Shown here in pieces: positions 51,264 to 60,290 of a stretch of 64,000 nucleotides of DNA. The stretch lies in NCBI RefSeq assembly GCF_002096335.1, contig NZ_NCUW01000028.1, positions 131,264 to 195,263 of the forward strand, written 5' to 3'. The translations under genes were made by a program, and so were the position numbers. Under the pieces are notes generated by a model. It saw only the letters and a program-made list of their open reading frames with translations, did not search any database and was not told the origin of the DNA. Within the stretch, counting starts at the first letter, position 1, and every line of letters begins with the position of its first letter. Origin of the DNA: Streptococcus oralis subsp. dentisani. Lineage in GTDB: Bacteria; Bacillota; Bacilli; Lactobacillales; Streptococcaceae.

Positions 51264-52067
51264 TTAAAACAGGCCAAATAAGTGCATCATTGGAAACACA
51301 ACCAACATGCTGTCAAAGCGATCCAATACACCGCCATGTCCAGGGATAAATTTTCCAGAATCCTTGACACCGAAATGGCGTTTCATGGCACTCTCAATCA
51401 AATCACCAAACTGACCTGCCACACTGAAGAAGGCGGCAAAAAGACTCATTCTATAAATCCCATAAGGAAGAGCCACTGTGCTGTCCACTAACATGAAAAC
51501 CACTGTTATCAGTACCGCACCTAGAATACCACCGACAAAGCCCTCAATACTCTTATTAGGAGAAACTCTCGGGGCTAACTTATGCTTACCAAAATTCATC
51601 CCTGTCAGGTAGGCTGCGCTATCTGTCGCCCAAACGATAAAAAGAGCCAGAAGAACCTTATCAAAACCTGCCACCCGAGCATCTAGTAAGGCATTGAAAC
51701 CAAAACCAACATAAAAACTAACAGCAATTGGAAAAGCAGCATCTTCAATCGTATAGCTTTTACTGAAAACGGTCGTCCCTAGCATAATTGTAATCAAAAC
51801 ACTGTAGGCAACCACATTCCCATCAACTGGTAGGAATGTCAGATAGTTTTCTAAAGGAATTGTTAGGGCAAAGGTCGCAAAGAGAGTCAAAGCCCCCTCA
51901 ATGGTCATAGTCTTTAGCCCCTTCATGTTCAAGAGTTCATGGACGCCTAGCATCGCTAACAAGCCAATCCCTATCTGCAACAAGAGCCCTCCTGCAAACA
52001 AGACTGGAAGGAAAATTGCCAGGGCCAATACCGCAAACAATGTTCTCTTTTGTAAATCCTTGGTCAT
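51264..52067 (-). CDS. cdsA: Phosphatidate cytidylyltransferase
   Basis: Integral membrane enzyme making CDP-diacylglycerol for phospholipid synthesis. The 267 residues are mostly hydrophobic helices. The C-terminal CDP-alcohol signature KRHFGVKDSGKFIPGHGGVLDRFDSM (given here as the block 51300-51385) includes the conserved Lys, His and Asp residues. It begins 8 bp after uppS and ends 15 bp before rseP, in a lipid-envelope operon. Confidence 0.96.
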   Translation of the reverse strand: MTKDLQKRTLFAVLALAIFLPVLFAGGLLLQIGIGLLAMLGVHELLNMKGLKTMTIEGALTLFATFALTIPLENYLTFLPVDGNVVAYSVLITIMLGTTVFSKSYTIEDAAFPIAVSFYVGFGFNALLDARVAGFDKVLLALFIVWATDSAAYLTGMNFGKHKLAPRVSPNKSIEGFVGGILGAVLITVVFMLVDSTVALPYGIYRMSLFAAFFSVAGQFGDLIESAMKRHFGVKDSGKFIPGHGGVLDRFDSMLVVFPMMHLFGLF

Positions 52068-52075
52068 ATCTTCTC

Positions 52076-52834
52076 CTAAACTCCTCCAAAACGGCGATTG
52101 CGATGGTTAAAATCAGCAATAGCTTCCTGCAAGGCGGCTTCATCAAAATCAGGCCACAAGGTATTCGTAAAGTAAAGCTCGCTATAGGCTGCTTGCCATG
52201 GCAAGAAATTACTCAAACGCAACTCACCACTCGTACGGATAATCAAATCAGGATCTCGCAAATCCTTTGGCAGATGCTGGGTGAAAAGATAGTCCCCAAT
52301 CATATCTTCTGTGATGTCACCAAGATTGATTTTAGCATCTAGAACATCTTGAGCCAAGCTCTTAAGAGCCTGCGTAATTTCAGCACGACCACCATAGTTA
52401 AGCGCAAAATTGAGAATCAAGCCCGTATTGTTCTTTGTCAATTCCTCTGCTTTTTTCAAAGCTTCAAAAGTCGGCTTAGGCAAACGGTCTGTCTCCCCAA
52501 TCATCTGAATCTTAACGTTATTTGCGTGTAATTCAGGGACGTAGTTATCATAAAACTCGACTGGTAAGTTCATGATAAACTTGACTTCTTGATCTGGGCG
52601 CGTCCAATTTTCCGTCGAAAAGGCATAGACTGTGATGACCTTAACTCCCATCTTGTTAGCTGCCTTGGTCACCTTTTGGAGAGCTTCCATCCCCGCCTTA
52701 TGACCAAAAACCCGTGGTTGCATCCGTTTTTTAGCCCAGCGACCATTCCCATCCATGATGATTCCAATATGAGCAGGAACCTGTGTTGGAACCTCGACTT
52801 CTACAGTTTTATCTTTCTTAAAAAATCCAAACAT
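52076..52834 (-). CDS. uppS: Undecaprenyl pyrophosphate synthase (cis-prenyltransferase)
   Basis: Makes undecaprenyl diphosphate, the lipid carrier for cell-wall precursors. From ATG 52834 (AGGA upstream) it has 252 residues. The catalytic Asp is in IIMDGNGRWAKKR, and the Arg/Ser block DLIIRTSGELRLSNFLPWQ is the C-terminal isopentenyl-binding signature. The frame extends 6 codons upstream without a ribosome site. An extended -10 box lies just upstream, so the uppS-cdsA-rseP-proS operon starts here. Confidence 0.97.
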   Translation of the reverse strand: MFGFFKKDKTVEVEVPTQVPAHIGIIMDGNGRWAKKRMQPRVFGHKAGMEALQKVTKAANKMGVKVITVYAFSTENWTRPDQEVKFIMNLPVEFYDNYVPELHANNVKIQMIGETDRLPKPTFEALKKAEELTKNNTGLILNFALNYGGRAEITQALKSLAQDVLDAKINLGDITEDMIGDYLFTQHLPKDLRDPDLIIRTSGELRLSNFLPWQAAYSELYFTNTLWPDFDEAALQEAIADFNHRNRRFGGV

Positions 52835-52924
52835 GATCTTATTCCTATTCAAAAATCTATCGTTTCATTATACCATATTTCCCTATTTTCTTCTATTGCT
52901 AAGTTATTAGCTCTCCGTACAGAC

Positions 52925-53015
52925 AAAAAAAGCCGCCTGATTGGGCGACTTAATTTTATAGGGAGATTATTATGAAAAAGTTTTAGGAGTTTAAGTTAAG
53001 TTTCTCTTAACTTAT
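52925..53015 (-). ncRNA. cia-dependent small RNA (csRNA), divergent copy
   Basis: The 3' half matches the other three copies (TTTTTCATAATAATCTCCC) and ends in a GTCGCC / GGCGGC hairpin followed by TTTTTTT. The 5' half differs: AAGTTAAG-agaaa-CTTAACTT forms a hairpin whose loop lacks the CCTCCT anti-Shine-Dalgarno word. ACTCCT lies between stems instead. The start is inferred as 7 nt after the -10. It lies between uppS and the nucleotidyltransferase gene. Confidence 0.82.
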
Positions 53016-53021
53016 GAACCT

Positions 53022-53054
53022 AGTATACCGTCCCTAACTTAAAGTTTTCTTAAG
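53022..53054 (-). promoter_or_regulatory. CiaR-dependent promoter of the csRNA at 52925
   Basis: On the minus strand CTTAAG-N5-TTTAAG (53038-53054) matches the CiaR box NTTAAG-N5-WTTAAG. It lies exactly 10 bp before TATACT (53022-53027). The box overlaps the last codons of the upstream nucleotidyltransferase gene. Confidence 0.85.
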
Positions 53055-53613
53055 TTTTTGAAAAAGTGAGATTTTCCCATTTTTCTTGCCAATTTTTCTT
53101 GGACAAGCGCTCTTGGTAGAGCTTCATTCGGTCTTCATTCTCTAAGAAATGAGGTGTTGGGCGAACTTGAAAGTTCAAAATATCCTCGAGACCATAGGGA
53201 GCAAAGAGTTCTAAAGTTGCGTCGGCATGCAAGCGAAGCCCTATCGCCGTACAGCGCTCCGGATATTTACTCATGGCATCACGAGAACTCGTGTAAGGCA
53301 CAGTGTGGGGACTGTGCTGATGCATATAGACTTGATTTTTCAACTCCCACTGATATTGAGGGAAATCTTCTCTCAGCTTGTTCTCTAGGGATACTGTCTC
53401 CTCATAAGAAACATCTGGATCAAAGAAAATCACATCAACATCCGTCTCACGGTCAAAAGCTGGTCTGTCTGACAAGAGATTCCAGATGAAATTTCGTACC
53501 GAACCCGCTGCCAACCACAAGTCTTTTAAATCAAGGTCGCGGATGATAGTCAGAATGGTCATCATGTCAGGATTTTCTCTAACACTATCTAAGATTTCTT
53601 GTTTATTTTTCAT
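53050..53613 (-). CDS. Nucleotidyltransferase family protein (DUF925-like)
   Basis: A 187-residue protein of the nucleotidyltransferase fold. The N-terminal [20 protein letters not shown] and [18 protein letters not shown] match the GS...D.D pattern of the superfamily, here in the less studied NTP_transf_6 type. Substrate unknown. ATG 53613 lies inside the last codons of ruvB (11-nt overlap), a translational-coupling arrangement; the longer open frame to 53742 runs within ruvB and is rejected. Confidence 0.82.
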   Translation of the reverse strand: MKNKQEILDSVRENPDMMTILTIIRDLDLKDLWLAAGSVRNFIWNLLSDRPAFDRETDVDVIFFDPDVSYEETVSLENKLREDFPQYQWELKNQVYMHQHSPHTVPYTSSRDAMSKYPERCTAIGLRLHADATLELFAPYGLEDILNFQVRPTPHFLENEDRMKLYQERLSKKNWQEKWENLTFSKT

Positions 53614-54601
53614 TATACTCATACCCCAAATGTTCGTAAGCCTTAGCAGTCGCAACTCGTCCTGAACGAGTTCGCATGATAAAGCCTTTCTGGATGAGGT
53701 AGGGTTCGTACATATCTTCCACCGTCTCACGCTCCTCGGCAATATTAACAGAAAGAGTTCCTAGACCGACAGGACCACCACCATACATCTCAATCATGGT
53801 ACGAAGGATTTTCTGGTCCACATAGTCTAATCCTTCATGGTCTACATCCAGCATGGTCAAGGCCTTATCAGTAATGACATCATCAATTAAACCATCTCCC
53901 ATAATCTGGGCAAAGTCGCGCACGCGCTTAAGGAGGCGATTAGCGATACGGGGAGTTCCTCGACTACGTAAGGCCAGCTCAGCAGCTGCCTCATGGGTGA
54001 TTTCCATCTCAAAAATATCTGCCGTCCGCTCAACAATCTCTGTCAAGTCAGCGTGGGCATAGTATTCCATATGACCTGTAATCCCAAAACGGGCCCGTAG
54101 CGGATTTGAGAGCATTCCTGCCCGTGTCGTCGCACCAATTAAGGTAAAAGGCGGCAAGTCCAGATGGACACTGCGACTGCCTTCCCCAGCCCCGATCATA
54201 ATATCAATGTAGAAGTCCTCCATGGCACTGTAAAGCACCTCTTCCACCGACATGGGCAAGCGATGAATCTCGTCAATAAAGAGGACATCTCCAGGCTCCA
54301 AATCATTCAAAATCGCTACCAGATCACCCGCTTTTTCGATAACAGGACCAGACGTTTGCTTGAGATTGACTCCCAGTTCATTGGCAATGACAAAAGCCAT
54401 GGTTGTTTTCCCAAGTCCTGGAGGGCCAAACAAAAGAACATGGTCCAGCGCCTCATCCCGCATTTTGGCAGCCTCGATAAATATTTGCAACTGATCCTTG
54501 ACCTTGTCCTGACCGATATATTCACGTAAATACTGGGGACGTAGGGTACGTTCTACCAACTCCTCATCACCCATGATTTCATTATCTAAAATTCTACTCA
54601 T
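53603..54601 (-). CDS. ruvB: Holliday junction branch migration ATPase RuvB
   Basis: Hexameric AAA+ motor that, with RuvA, moves Holliday junctions. From ATG 54601 it has 332 residues: Walker [15 protein letters not shown], Walker [12 protein letters not shown], sensor [19 protein letters not shown] with arginine finger, and a C-terminal winged helix ending in [13 protein letters not shown]. The ATG begins 6 nt after an extended -10 box, so the message may be leaderless. Two csRNA genes lie just upstream, transcribed the same way. The downstream gene overlaps its stop. Confidence 0.97.
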   Translation of the reverse strand: MSRILDNEIMGDEELVERTLRPQYLREYIGQDKVKDQLQIFIEAAKMRDEALDHVLLFGPPGLGKTTMAFVIANELGVNLKQTSGPVIEKAGDLVAILNDLEPGDVLFIDEIHRLPMSVEEVLYSAMEDFYIDIMIGAGEGSRSVHLDLPPFTLIGATTRAGMLSNPLRARFGITGHMEYYAHADLTEIVERTADIFEMEITHEAAAELALRSRGTPRIANRLLKRVRDFAQIMGDGLIDDVITDKALTMLDVDHEGLDYVDQKILRTMIEMYGGGPVGLGTLSVNIAEERETVEDMYEPYLIQKGFIMRTRSGRVATAKAYEHLGYEYNEK

Positions 54602-54607
54602 GTTCCT

Positions 54608-54616
54608 ATTATAGCA
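54608..54616 (-). promoter_or_regulatory. Extended -10 promoter of ruvB
   Basis: Minus-strand TGCTATAAT, with TATAAT at 54608-54613, ends 6 nt before the ruvB ATG. The predicted transcript starts at the start codon. Confidence 0.6.
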
Positions 54617-54634
54617 AAAATCCAAGCCACAAAC

Positions 54635-54732
54635 AAAAAAGCCACCTGATTGGGTGACTTCCTTAGGGAGATTATTATGAAAAAGAAAAGTTTAGGATTT
54701 CATTAAATAAAGTTAGGAGGTCTTTATTTAAT
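54635..54732 (-). ncRNA. cia-dependent small RNA (csRNA), tandem copy 1
   Basis: The 5' hairpin ATTAAATAAAG / CTTTATTTAAT (11 bp, perfect) presents CCTCCT in its loop, complementary to Shine-Dalgarno sequences. A single-stranded stretch with TAATAATCTCCC follows, then the terminator hairpin ending in TTTTTT. This is the known csRNA layout of streptococci. It ends 34 nt upstream of ruvB. Confidence 0.92.
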
Positions 54733-54738
54733 GATTAT

Positions 54739-54771
54739 AGTATACAAGATGAATCTTAAAGCTAACTTAAC
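54739..54771 (-). promoter_or_regulatory. CiaR-dependent promoter of the csRNA at 54635
   Basis: Minus-strand GTTAAG-N5-TTTAAG (54755-54771) matches the CiaR box and lies 10 bp before TATACT (54739-54744). Confidence 0.88.
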
Positions 54772-54834
54772 TTTTTCTCTGATTTATCATTTTTTTAAAA
54801 TTTTCCCCAAATGAAATTTCCTTTCTCAAACAAC

Positions 54835-54931
54835 AAAAAAGCCACCTGATTGGGTGGCTTCTTTAGGAGATTATGATGAAAAAGAAAAGTTTGGGATTTC
54901 ATTAAATAAAGTTAGGAGGTCTTTATCTAAT
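54835..54931 (-). ncRNA. cia-dependent small RNA (csRNA), tandem copy 2
   Basis: Nearly identical to the copy at 54635 in its last ~80 nt. The 5' hairpin has one wobble pair (ATTAGATAAAG / CTTTATTTAAT) with the CCTCCT loop, and the terminator stem is GCCACCC / GGTGGC with TTTTTT. It lies 103 nt upstream of the other copy's promoter, in the GNAT-ruvB gap. Confidence 0.92.
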
Positions 54932-54937
54932 ATCTAT

Positions 54938-54970
54938 ATAATACACGAGGATACTTAAACTTTACTTAAG
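54938..54970 (-). promoter_or_regulatory. CiaR-dependent promoter of the csRNA at 54835
   Basis: Minus-strand CTTAAG-N5-TTTAAG (54954-54970) is 10 bp before TATTAT (54938-54943). The spacing is the same as in the other three copies. Confidence 0.86.
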
Positions 54971-54984
54971 AAAAAATAATTATT

Positions 54985-55401
54985 TTATTTTTTTCGTTCT
55001 ACCCAAATCATTCCTGTGCAATCATAAGTAGATAAGGTTTCAAAACCCAAGAAACGGTAGAATCCCAAATTTTTTTCTGTCTGTTCGGTCGCTAGTTGGA
55101 TTTGATAGACCTCTTTGAAATCCCCTAAAGCCTCTTTCATCAAGGCGCTGCCAATCCCTTGGCGCTGATGGCTAGGCAAAACGATCAAATCCTGTACAAA
55201 AACCGATGAAAAACCATCTCCGACCAAACGAACCAAGCCAACTATTGCCTCACCATCAAGTGCCAGGTAAATCGCTAATGAGTGAGACAAGGACTTCTCC
55301 AGCATCTGGGGTTGATGTGTATAATTTGTCCAACCGACTGCCTGATAGAGATGCAAAACATTCTCTAACTTGACAACTTCTTGCTTTCTAACGCTAATCA
55401 T
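54985..55401 (-). CDS. GNAT family N-acetyltransferase
   Basis: A 138-residue single-domain GNAT protein. The acetyl-CoA loop is VLPSHQRQGIGSALMKEAL (~75-93), and the C-terminal strand pattern NLGFYRFLGFETLSTYDC is standard. Substrate unknown. It is 11 bp downstream of a second acetyltransferase gene, so they are co-transcribed. Confidence 0.9.
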   Translation of the reverse strand: MISVRKQEVVKLENVLHLYQAVGWTNYTHQPQMLEKSLSHSLAIYLALDGEAIVGLVRLVGDGFSSVFVQDLIVLPSHQRQGIGSALMKEALGDFKEVYQIQLATEQTEKNLGFYRFLGFETLSTYDCTGMIWVERKK

Positions 55402-55412
55402 GTCACCATCTC

Positions 55413-56108
55413 TTAGAGTTCTCTCAAGCTCTTATACTGCCGTCCATTCTTGTCAAAATTTTCAGGAGTCAACCATGCTTCCAAACGATCTTTGACCTGA
55501 GGCCAGTCCTTATCAATCATAGACAACCAATCCGTATCTCTAGTTCGCCCCTTATAAACGACAGCCTGACGGAAGGTTCCTTCATAGACAAAGCCTAAAC
55601 GTTCTGCTGCTCGTCTTGATGGAAGATTTAGAGCATCGCATTTCCACTCATAGCGTCTATAATTAAGCTCCTCAAAAACATAGCGAGCTAGTAAATAATG
55701 GGCTTCTGTCCCTGTCCTCGTCCCCTTAAGTGCTGGTGAAAAGGTGACAGCTCCCACTTCTATTACTCGGTTATTCTGATCAATTCGCATCAGAGAAAAG
55801 GTTCCTAAAGTCTTACCAGTTGCCTTGTCTACAATCGCATAGTAAAAACGATCCTTACGAGCCAACATCTGGTTTAAAAGGCTGACCAGTTCCTCCATAT
55901 TTGCCACTGGCTCCTGAAAGAGGTAGGTCCACATCTCTCGAGGCGTATCTGGACCATAAACAGCTAGTAAATCCTTCGCATGTTTTTCTACCGAAAGAGC
56001 CTCTATCCGAGCATAACGCCCTTCTAAAAAATCGATAGCAGGTAATTTACCAGACGTGTGACCGACTACAGATTCACCAATCATCTGACCATATTCATTT
56101 ACTGGCAT
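55413..56108 (-). CDS. GNAT family N-acetyltransferase (RimJ/RimL type)
   Basis: A 231-residue acetyltransferase of the RimJ/RimL (Acetyltransf_3) type. The catalytic region has AVTFSPALKGTRTGTEAHYLLARYVFEEL (55700-55790) and RRYEWKCDALNLPSRRAAER followed by LGFVYEGTFRQAVVYKGR. Substrate unknown; relatives modify protein N-termini or small molecules. I start at 56108 because AAGGAGAAAGCT precedes it; open codons further upstream have no ribosome site. It forms an operon with the smaller acetyltransferase gene. Confidence 0.9.
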   Translation of the reverse strand: MPVNEYGQMIGESVVGHTSGKLPAIDFLEGRYARIEALSVEKHAKDLLAVYGPDTPREMWTYLFQEPVANMEELVSLLNQMLARKDRFYYAIVDKATGKTLGTFSLMRIDQNNRVIEVGAVTFSPALKGTRTGTEAHYLLARYVFEELNYRRYEWKCDALNLPSRRAAERLGFVYEGTFRQAVVYKGRTRDTDWLSMIDKDWPQVKDRLEAWLTPENFDKNGRQYKSLREL

Positions 56109-56206
56109 AGCTTTCTCCTTGTTCATTCCTTGAATATAGTATAACATATCTTAATGAAAATTTTAGGAAACACTTGGTTTTCGATTCAACAATGCAAACT
56201 CCTCTT

Positions 56207-56241
56207 ATAAAAATCATCCCCCCAGTTTATGGAGGAATGAT
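56207..56241 (-). terminator. Terminator after yjdF
   Basis: ATCATTCCTCC and GGGGGGATGAT form an 11-bp stem (wobble pairs) followed by TTTTTAT on the minus strand. Confidence 0.85.
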
Positions 56242-56261
56242 CACATATGGAAACGAGTGAG

Positions 56262-56675
56262 TTAATGCCCCTTGTGCTTCTCTCTACGTTTTTGCTGTTT
56301 GCGTTCAAATTTCTCTTGCTTGAGCAATTGCTTTTGGAGACTGGACTGTTGTTTTGAATGCTTTTTTCGTTCCTCGTACTGCAACTGTAAAAGCTCTTGT
56401 GACTTAGAAGAAACTTTCTGCTTCACCTGTTTCTTTACAGCTCGCTGCAGACGCTTCGGATTCTTAATCTTCACATGCTGTTTGACTATTGCCTCTGGAC
56501 TAAAAGATAACCGAACAAACTGAGTCTGTAAAAGTTTCAAAATTTCATCCTCTTTTGGTTCCTGACCAAATGTCACACGACAAACTTGATAAGTTCCCTC
56601 ATACTCTTGTTCAAACAATCCATGCCAAAATCCATCTTCAAAATAAACTGTCAAGCCAATTGAAACGATTTTCAC
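56262..56675 (-). CDS. yjdF: YjdF family protein (DUF2992)
   Basis: A 137-residue protein. The N-terminal ~55 residues (SIGLTVYFEDGFWHGLFEQE) are the conserved YjdF domain. The C-terminal ~70 residues are very basic and Gln/Lys-rich, likely helical (KKQVKQKVSSKSQELLQLQY, ending KRREKHKGH). The start is GTG 56675, after AAGGAGG. Function is unknown; in Bacillus the gene is controlled by a riboswitch that senses aza-aromatic compounds, and the leader here has a matching anti-Shine-Dalgarno layout. It is a single-gene unit with promoter and terminator. Confidence 0.88.
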   Translation of the reverse strand: MKIVSIGLTVYFEDGFWHGLFEQEYEGTYQVCRVTFGQEPKEDEILKLLQTQFVRLSFSPEAIVKQHVKIKNPKRLQRAVKKQVKQKVSSKSQELLQLQYEERKKHSKQQSSLQKQLLKQEKFERKQQKRREKHKGH

Positions 56676-56790
56676 GACAGCACCTCCTTAAATCTATCCC
56701 TAAGAATGGACAACCAAGGAGGAAGGTTACTGATAGGATTACCTACGTCTGGACTACCAACCAGAACTGTGTTTTTATCTTAGTTGAGAC
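56676..56790 (-). promoter_or_regulatory. yjdF leader, probable yjdF riboswitch
   Basis: The ~110-nt leader begins at an extended -10 (TGCTATAAT; TATAAT at 56792-56797). It has a TCTGG / CCAGA hairpin and GGTAAT / GTAACC pairing. CCTCCTT (minus strand, 56716-56722) is exactly complementary to the Shine-Dalgarno AAGGAGG (56683-56689). This lets the leader hide the ribosome site, as expected of a translational switch upstream of a yjdF gene. Confidence 0.7.
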
Positions 56791-56812
56791 TATTATAGCA
56801 TAATCCAATTTA

Positions 56813-56841
56813 AAAATCCCCCAGATTCTACTCTGAAGGAT
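56813..56841 (-). terminator. Terminator after leuS
   Basis: AATCC...GGATT with inner CAGA / TCTG pairing, followed by TTTT on the minus strand, 8 nt after the leuS stop. Confidence 0.6.
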
Positions 56842-56848
56842 TCCTATC

Positions 56849-59350
56849 TTATTTCACAACGATATTAACGAGTTTGTTAGGTACTGCAATAACTTTCACG
56901 ATTTCCTTGCCATCGATTTCTGCCTTGACTTTTTCATCCGCTAGAGCGATTTCTTGCAATTCTTCGCGTGATAGGTCTTTAGCGACCATGAGTTTCGCAC
57001 GGACTTTTCCTTTGATTTGGACGACGATTTCAATTTCGTCTTCAACCAATTTGCTTTCGTCCCAAGTCGGCCAAGCTACGTAAGAGATTGACTCACCTGT
57101 TGCTGCAACTGTTTGCCAGAGTTCTTCTGCCAAGTGAGGCGCAAATGGTGCGATCAATTGGATAAAGCCTTTGGCATAGTCCACATAGAGTTTGTCTTCC
57201 TTGTTAGCAGCGTTGACAAAGACCATGAGTTGAGCAATAGCTGTATTGAATTTCATGGACTCGATTTGCTCAGTGACAGCTTTGACTGTTTCATTGTAGA
57301 CCTTGTCAAGAGCACCATTGTTTTCCGCAGCGATTTCTTTACTTGTAATCAAACGATAAACACGGTCTAGGAATTTACGGCTTCCTTCCAAACCTTCTTC
57401 AGACCAAGCGATGGAAGCATCAAGCGGTCCCATGAACATTTCATAGACGCGAAGGGTATCGGCACCATATTGTTCCACCACATCGTCTGGGTTAACAACG
57501 TTCTTGAGGGATTTAGACATCTTGGCTGGTGCTTGCTCCAACTCTTCTCCTGTTTCCACATGGAAGAAAGAACCGTCACGTTTTTCAACCTTGTCAGTCG
57601 CCACAAGAGCCCCACGGTGGTCACGGTAGCTTGTCCCCAAAATCATTCCTTGATTAAAGAGTTTTTGGAATGGTTCCTTAGTCGGAACAACACCGAGGTC
57701 ATAGAGGAATTTGTGCCAGAAACGAGCATAGAGCAAGTGAAGAACGGCGTGTTCCGCACCACCCACGTAGATATCCACTGGCAACCATTGTTTGAGGAGA
57801 TCCTCGTCGGCCAATTTTTCTGTGTTGTGTGGGTCAATATAGCGAAGATAGTACCAACTTGAACCTGCCCATTGTGGCATGGTATTGGTCTCACGACGAC
57901 CTTTGACGCCATCTTCACGAGTCACTTCAAGCCAGTCTGTCAAGTTAGCCAATGGGCTTTCACCTGTACCTGAAGGGCGGATGTCCTTGGTTACAGGCAA
58001 AACAAGCGGCAATTCATTTTCTGGAACAGCCGTTGAAGTCCCATCTTCCCAATGAATGATTGGGATTGGCTCACCCCAGTAACGTTGACGGCTAAAGAGC
58101 CAGTCGCGGAGACGGTAGGTAATTTTCTCTTGACCACATTCTTTTTCTTCCAACCAAGCGACAATCTTGGCAATAGCGTCTTCTTTGTTCAGTCCATCTA
58201 GGAAATCAGAATTGACGTGAAGACCATCTTCAGTATAAGCAGCTTCTGCTACATTTCCACCTTCAAGCACTTCTACGATTGAAAGACCAAACTGTTTGGC
58301 AAATTCCCAGTCACGTTGGTCGTGGGCTGGCACAGCCATGACAGCACCTGTTCCATAGCTAGCAAGAACATAGTCTGCAATCCAGATTGGAATTTCTTTG
58401 CCATTGACAGGGTTGATGGCATAAGCACCAGTCCAAACACCAGTTTTTTCTTTGGCAAGGTCTGTACGAGCCAAGTCTGACTTGAGGCTGGCTTGATGTT
58501 TATAGTTAGCTACTGCCTCAGCTTGTTCTGGGCTCGTGATGGCATCTACTAGATCATGCTCAGGCGCCAAGACAGTGAAAGTCGCACCAAAAAGAGTATC
58601 AGGACGAGTAGTAAAGACGGTGAATTCCTTGTCTGTTCCTTTTACTTTGAAAGTCACATTGGCACCAGTTGATTTGCCAATCCAGTTGCGTTGCATGTCT
58701 TTGATAGACTCTGGCCAGTCCAGGTCATCCAAGTCATTGAGCAAGCGCTCTGCATAGGCCGTGATTTTGAGCATCCATTGGCGCATTGGTTTGCGGACAA
58801 CTGGATAGCCTCCACGCTCAGAAGTTCCGTCAGGAAGCACTTCTTCGTTGGCAATGGCCGTTCCTAGTTCCTCAACCCAGTTTACTGGTACTTCCGCTTC
58901 ATAGGCCAAGCCTTTTTCGTAAAGCTTGGTAAAAATCCACTGCGTCCACTTGTAGTAGTTTGGATCTGTCGTGTTGACTTCACGGTCCCAGTCGTAAGAG
59001 AATCCAAGCGCATTGATTTGGCGTTTAAAGTTAGCAATATTTTCCGCTGTAAATTCTGCTGGGTCATTTCCTGTATCCATAGCGTATTGCTCTGCAGGCA
59101 AACCAAAGGCATCCCAACCCATGGGGTGAAGGACATTGTAGCCTTGCGCACGTTTGTAACGGCTAAGAATATCCGTTGCTGTGTAGCCTTCTGGGTGTCC
59201 TACGTGCAATCCAGCTCCTGAAGGATATGGGAACATATCGAGAGCATAGAACTTCGGTTTTGATGCGTCTGTTCCTGTCTTAAATGTATGATGGTCAGCC
59301 CAGTAGCCTTGCCACTTAGGCTCAATTTCCTTATGATTGTAAAATCTCAT
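56849..59350 (-). CDS. leuS: Leucyl-tRNA synthetase
   Basis: Class I aminoacyl-tRNA synthetase that charges tRNA-Leu. 833 residues. HIGH motif as [11 protein letters not shown] (~48-58), an inserted CP1 editing domain (~220-400), KMSKS in [13 protein letters not shown] (~615), and a C-terminal domain ending [11 protein letters not shown]. The ATG at 59350 follows TTGGAG at a good distance, and an extended -10 TGGTATAAT lies upstream. No T-box structure is seen in the 157-bp leader region. Confidence 0.98.
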   Translation of the reverse strand: MRFYNHKEIEPKWQGYWADHHTFKTGTDASKPKFYALDMFPYPSGAGLHVGHPEGYTATDILSRYKRAQGYNVLHPMGWDAFGLPAEQYAMDTGNDPAEFTAENIANFKRQINALGFSYDWDREVNTTDPNYYKWTQWIFTKLYEKGLAYEAEVPVNWVEELGTAIANEEVLPDGTSERGGYPVVRKPMRQWMLKITAYAERLLNDLDDLDWPESIKDMQRNWIGKSTGANVTFKVKGTDKEFTVFTTRPDTLFGATFTVLAPEHDLVDAITSPEQAEAVANYKHQASLKSDLARTDLAKEKTGVWTGAYAINPVNGKEIPIWIADYVLASYGTGAVMAVPAHDQRDWEFAKQFGLSIVEVLEGGNVAEAAYTEDGLHVNSDFLDGLNKEDAIAKIVAWLEEKECGQEKITYRLRDWLFSRQRYWGEPIPIIHWEDGTSTAVPENELPLVLPVTKDIRPSGTGESPLANLTDWLEVTREDGVKGRRETNTMPQWAGSSWYYLRYIDPHNTEKLADEDLLKQWLPVDIYVGGAEHAVLHLLYARFWHKFLYDLGVVPTKEPFQKLFNQGMILGTSYRDHRGALVATDKVEKRDGSFFHVETGEELEQAPAKMSKSLKNVVNPDDVVEQYGADTLRVYEMFMGPLDASIAWSEEGLEGSRKFLDRVYRLITSKEIAAENNGALDKVYNETVKAVTEQIESMKFNTAIAQLMVFVNAANKEDKLYVDYAKGFIQLIAPFAPHLAEELWQTVAATGESISYVAWPTWDESKLVEDEIEIVVQIKGKVRAKLMVAKDLSREELQEIALADEKVKAEIDGKEIVKVIAVPNKLVNIVVK

Positions 59351-59477
59351 GCTATTTCTCCAATTTTATGATGTTACTATTATACCATTTTTGGGGGAAT
59401 TTGAAAGTCGAGAAAGAATCTTTTCCCCTCCATTGTCAAGAAAGATTGGCTTTGAAAGCACTCTTGTCAAGCTGAAT

Positions 59478-59502
59478 AAAAATAGCTCCTATACGGAGCT
59501 AT
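59478..59502 (-). terminator. Terminator after the phosphoglycerate mutase family gene
   Basis: ATAGCTCC and GGAGCTAT form a perfect 8-bp stem with a 5-nt loop followed by TTTTTAT on the minus strand. Confidence 0.88.
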
Positions 59503-59507
59503 CTTGA

Positions 59508-60200
59508 TCAATGCTTATTTTCTTCTATCTTCTCACGTCCTAGTTCTCGGTAACTACGGTCACCAACAACTTCTACGCTAAACTGGCCGTCCTCATATTC
59601 TAGGATGGTCACACTACCATTATCCAGGCCATGCGGATGCATACCATTGATGAGATAAACCATCGTACCAATGGTCATCCCGTGGCTTACGACGAGAGCA
59701 TTGCCCCCACCTTGTTCTTCCATTTCTTTGGCAATCGATTCAAAGCCTTCCTTGATTCGACCACTGAGTTTTTCCCAGCCTTCAGCCCAACCAGCAGTAT
59801 CAACCTCTACCAAACCTTCTGCCAGCTCAGCATAGGATAACTGATGAACATGATCCACCTTGAAAACACGAGGAATGACCCCCATGAAGAGGTCCCCATC
59901 ATAGGCCCCATCAAAACTACCAAAGCACCACTCACGGATGCGCTTATCCATACGGTAAGGGATTTTGCCCTGTAAACCTAGTTCTTCTAGGATAATTCCC
60001 ATAGTTTGAATCGTACGACCAGAGTCACTGGAATAAGCTCGGTCAAACTGCAAACCAGACTCTCTCAAACCAATTCCCAACTCATGAATTCCTAACTCAC
60101 CTTCTGCAGTTAGAGGCGTATCACTCCATCCTTGAGCACGTCCAATCGTGTTAAACATGGTTTTTCCATGACGGACCAAGTACAATCTTACTTTAGACAT
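59508..60200 (-). CDS. Histidine phosphatase / phosphoglycerate mutase family protein
   Basis: A 230-residue branch-1 histidine phosphatase. The phosphoacceptor His is in YLVRHGKTMFNTIGRAQGWS, and the second catalytic His is in LVVSHGMTIGTMVYL. The conserved Arg and Glu residues are present. It is more like broad-specificity phosphatases than a glycolytic mutase, and the substrate is unknown. GGAGG precedes the ATG, and an extended -10 (TGATATAAT) lies just upstream. A csRNA gene lies upstream in the same direction. Confidence 0.9.
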   Translation of the reverse strand: MSKVRLYLVRHGKTMFNTIGRAQGWSDTPLTAEGELGIHELGIGLRESGLQFDRAYSSDSGRTIQTMGIILEELGLQGKIPYRMDKRIREWCFGSFDGAYDGDLFMGVIPRVFKVDHVHQLSYAELAEGLVEVDTAGWAEGWEKLSGRIKEGFESIAKEMEEQGGGNALVVSHGMTIGTMVYLINGMHPHGLDNGSVTILEYEDGQFSVEVVGDRSYRELGREKIEENKH

Positions 60201-60290
60201 TTTCTATCCTCCATTTTCTTCTATTATATCATGGATCAAAGAAATATTTGGCTTTCAAAAGCAAAGCTCCTTCTCCTAATTTTGCCACAA

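Noticed and set aside
54635-54931. Tandem small ORFs with AGGAGG on the plus strand
   Set aside because: The AGGAGG words are the complements of the csRNA anti-Shine-Dalgarno loops; minus-strand promoters and terminators define RNA genes.
59351-59507. T-box leader for leuS
   Set aside because: No T-box sequence (TGG acceptor bulge with conserved stem I) seen; a terminator of the upstream gene and an extended -10 promoter fill the gap.
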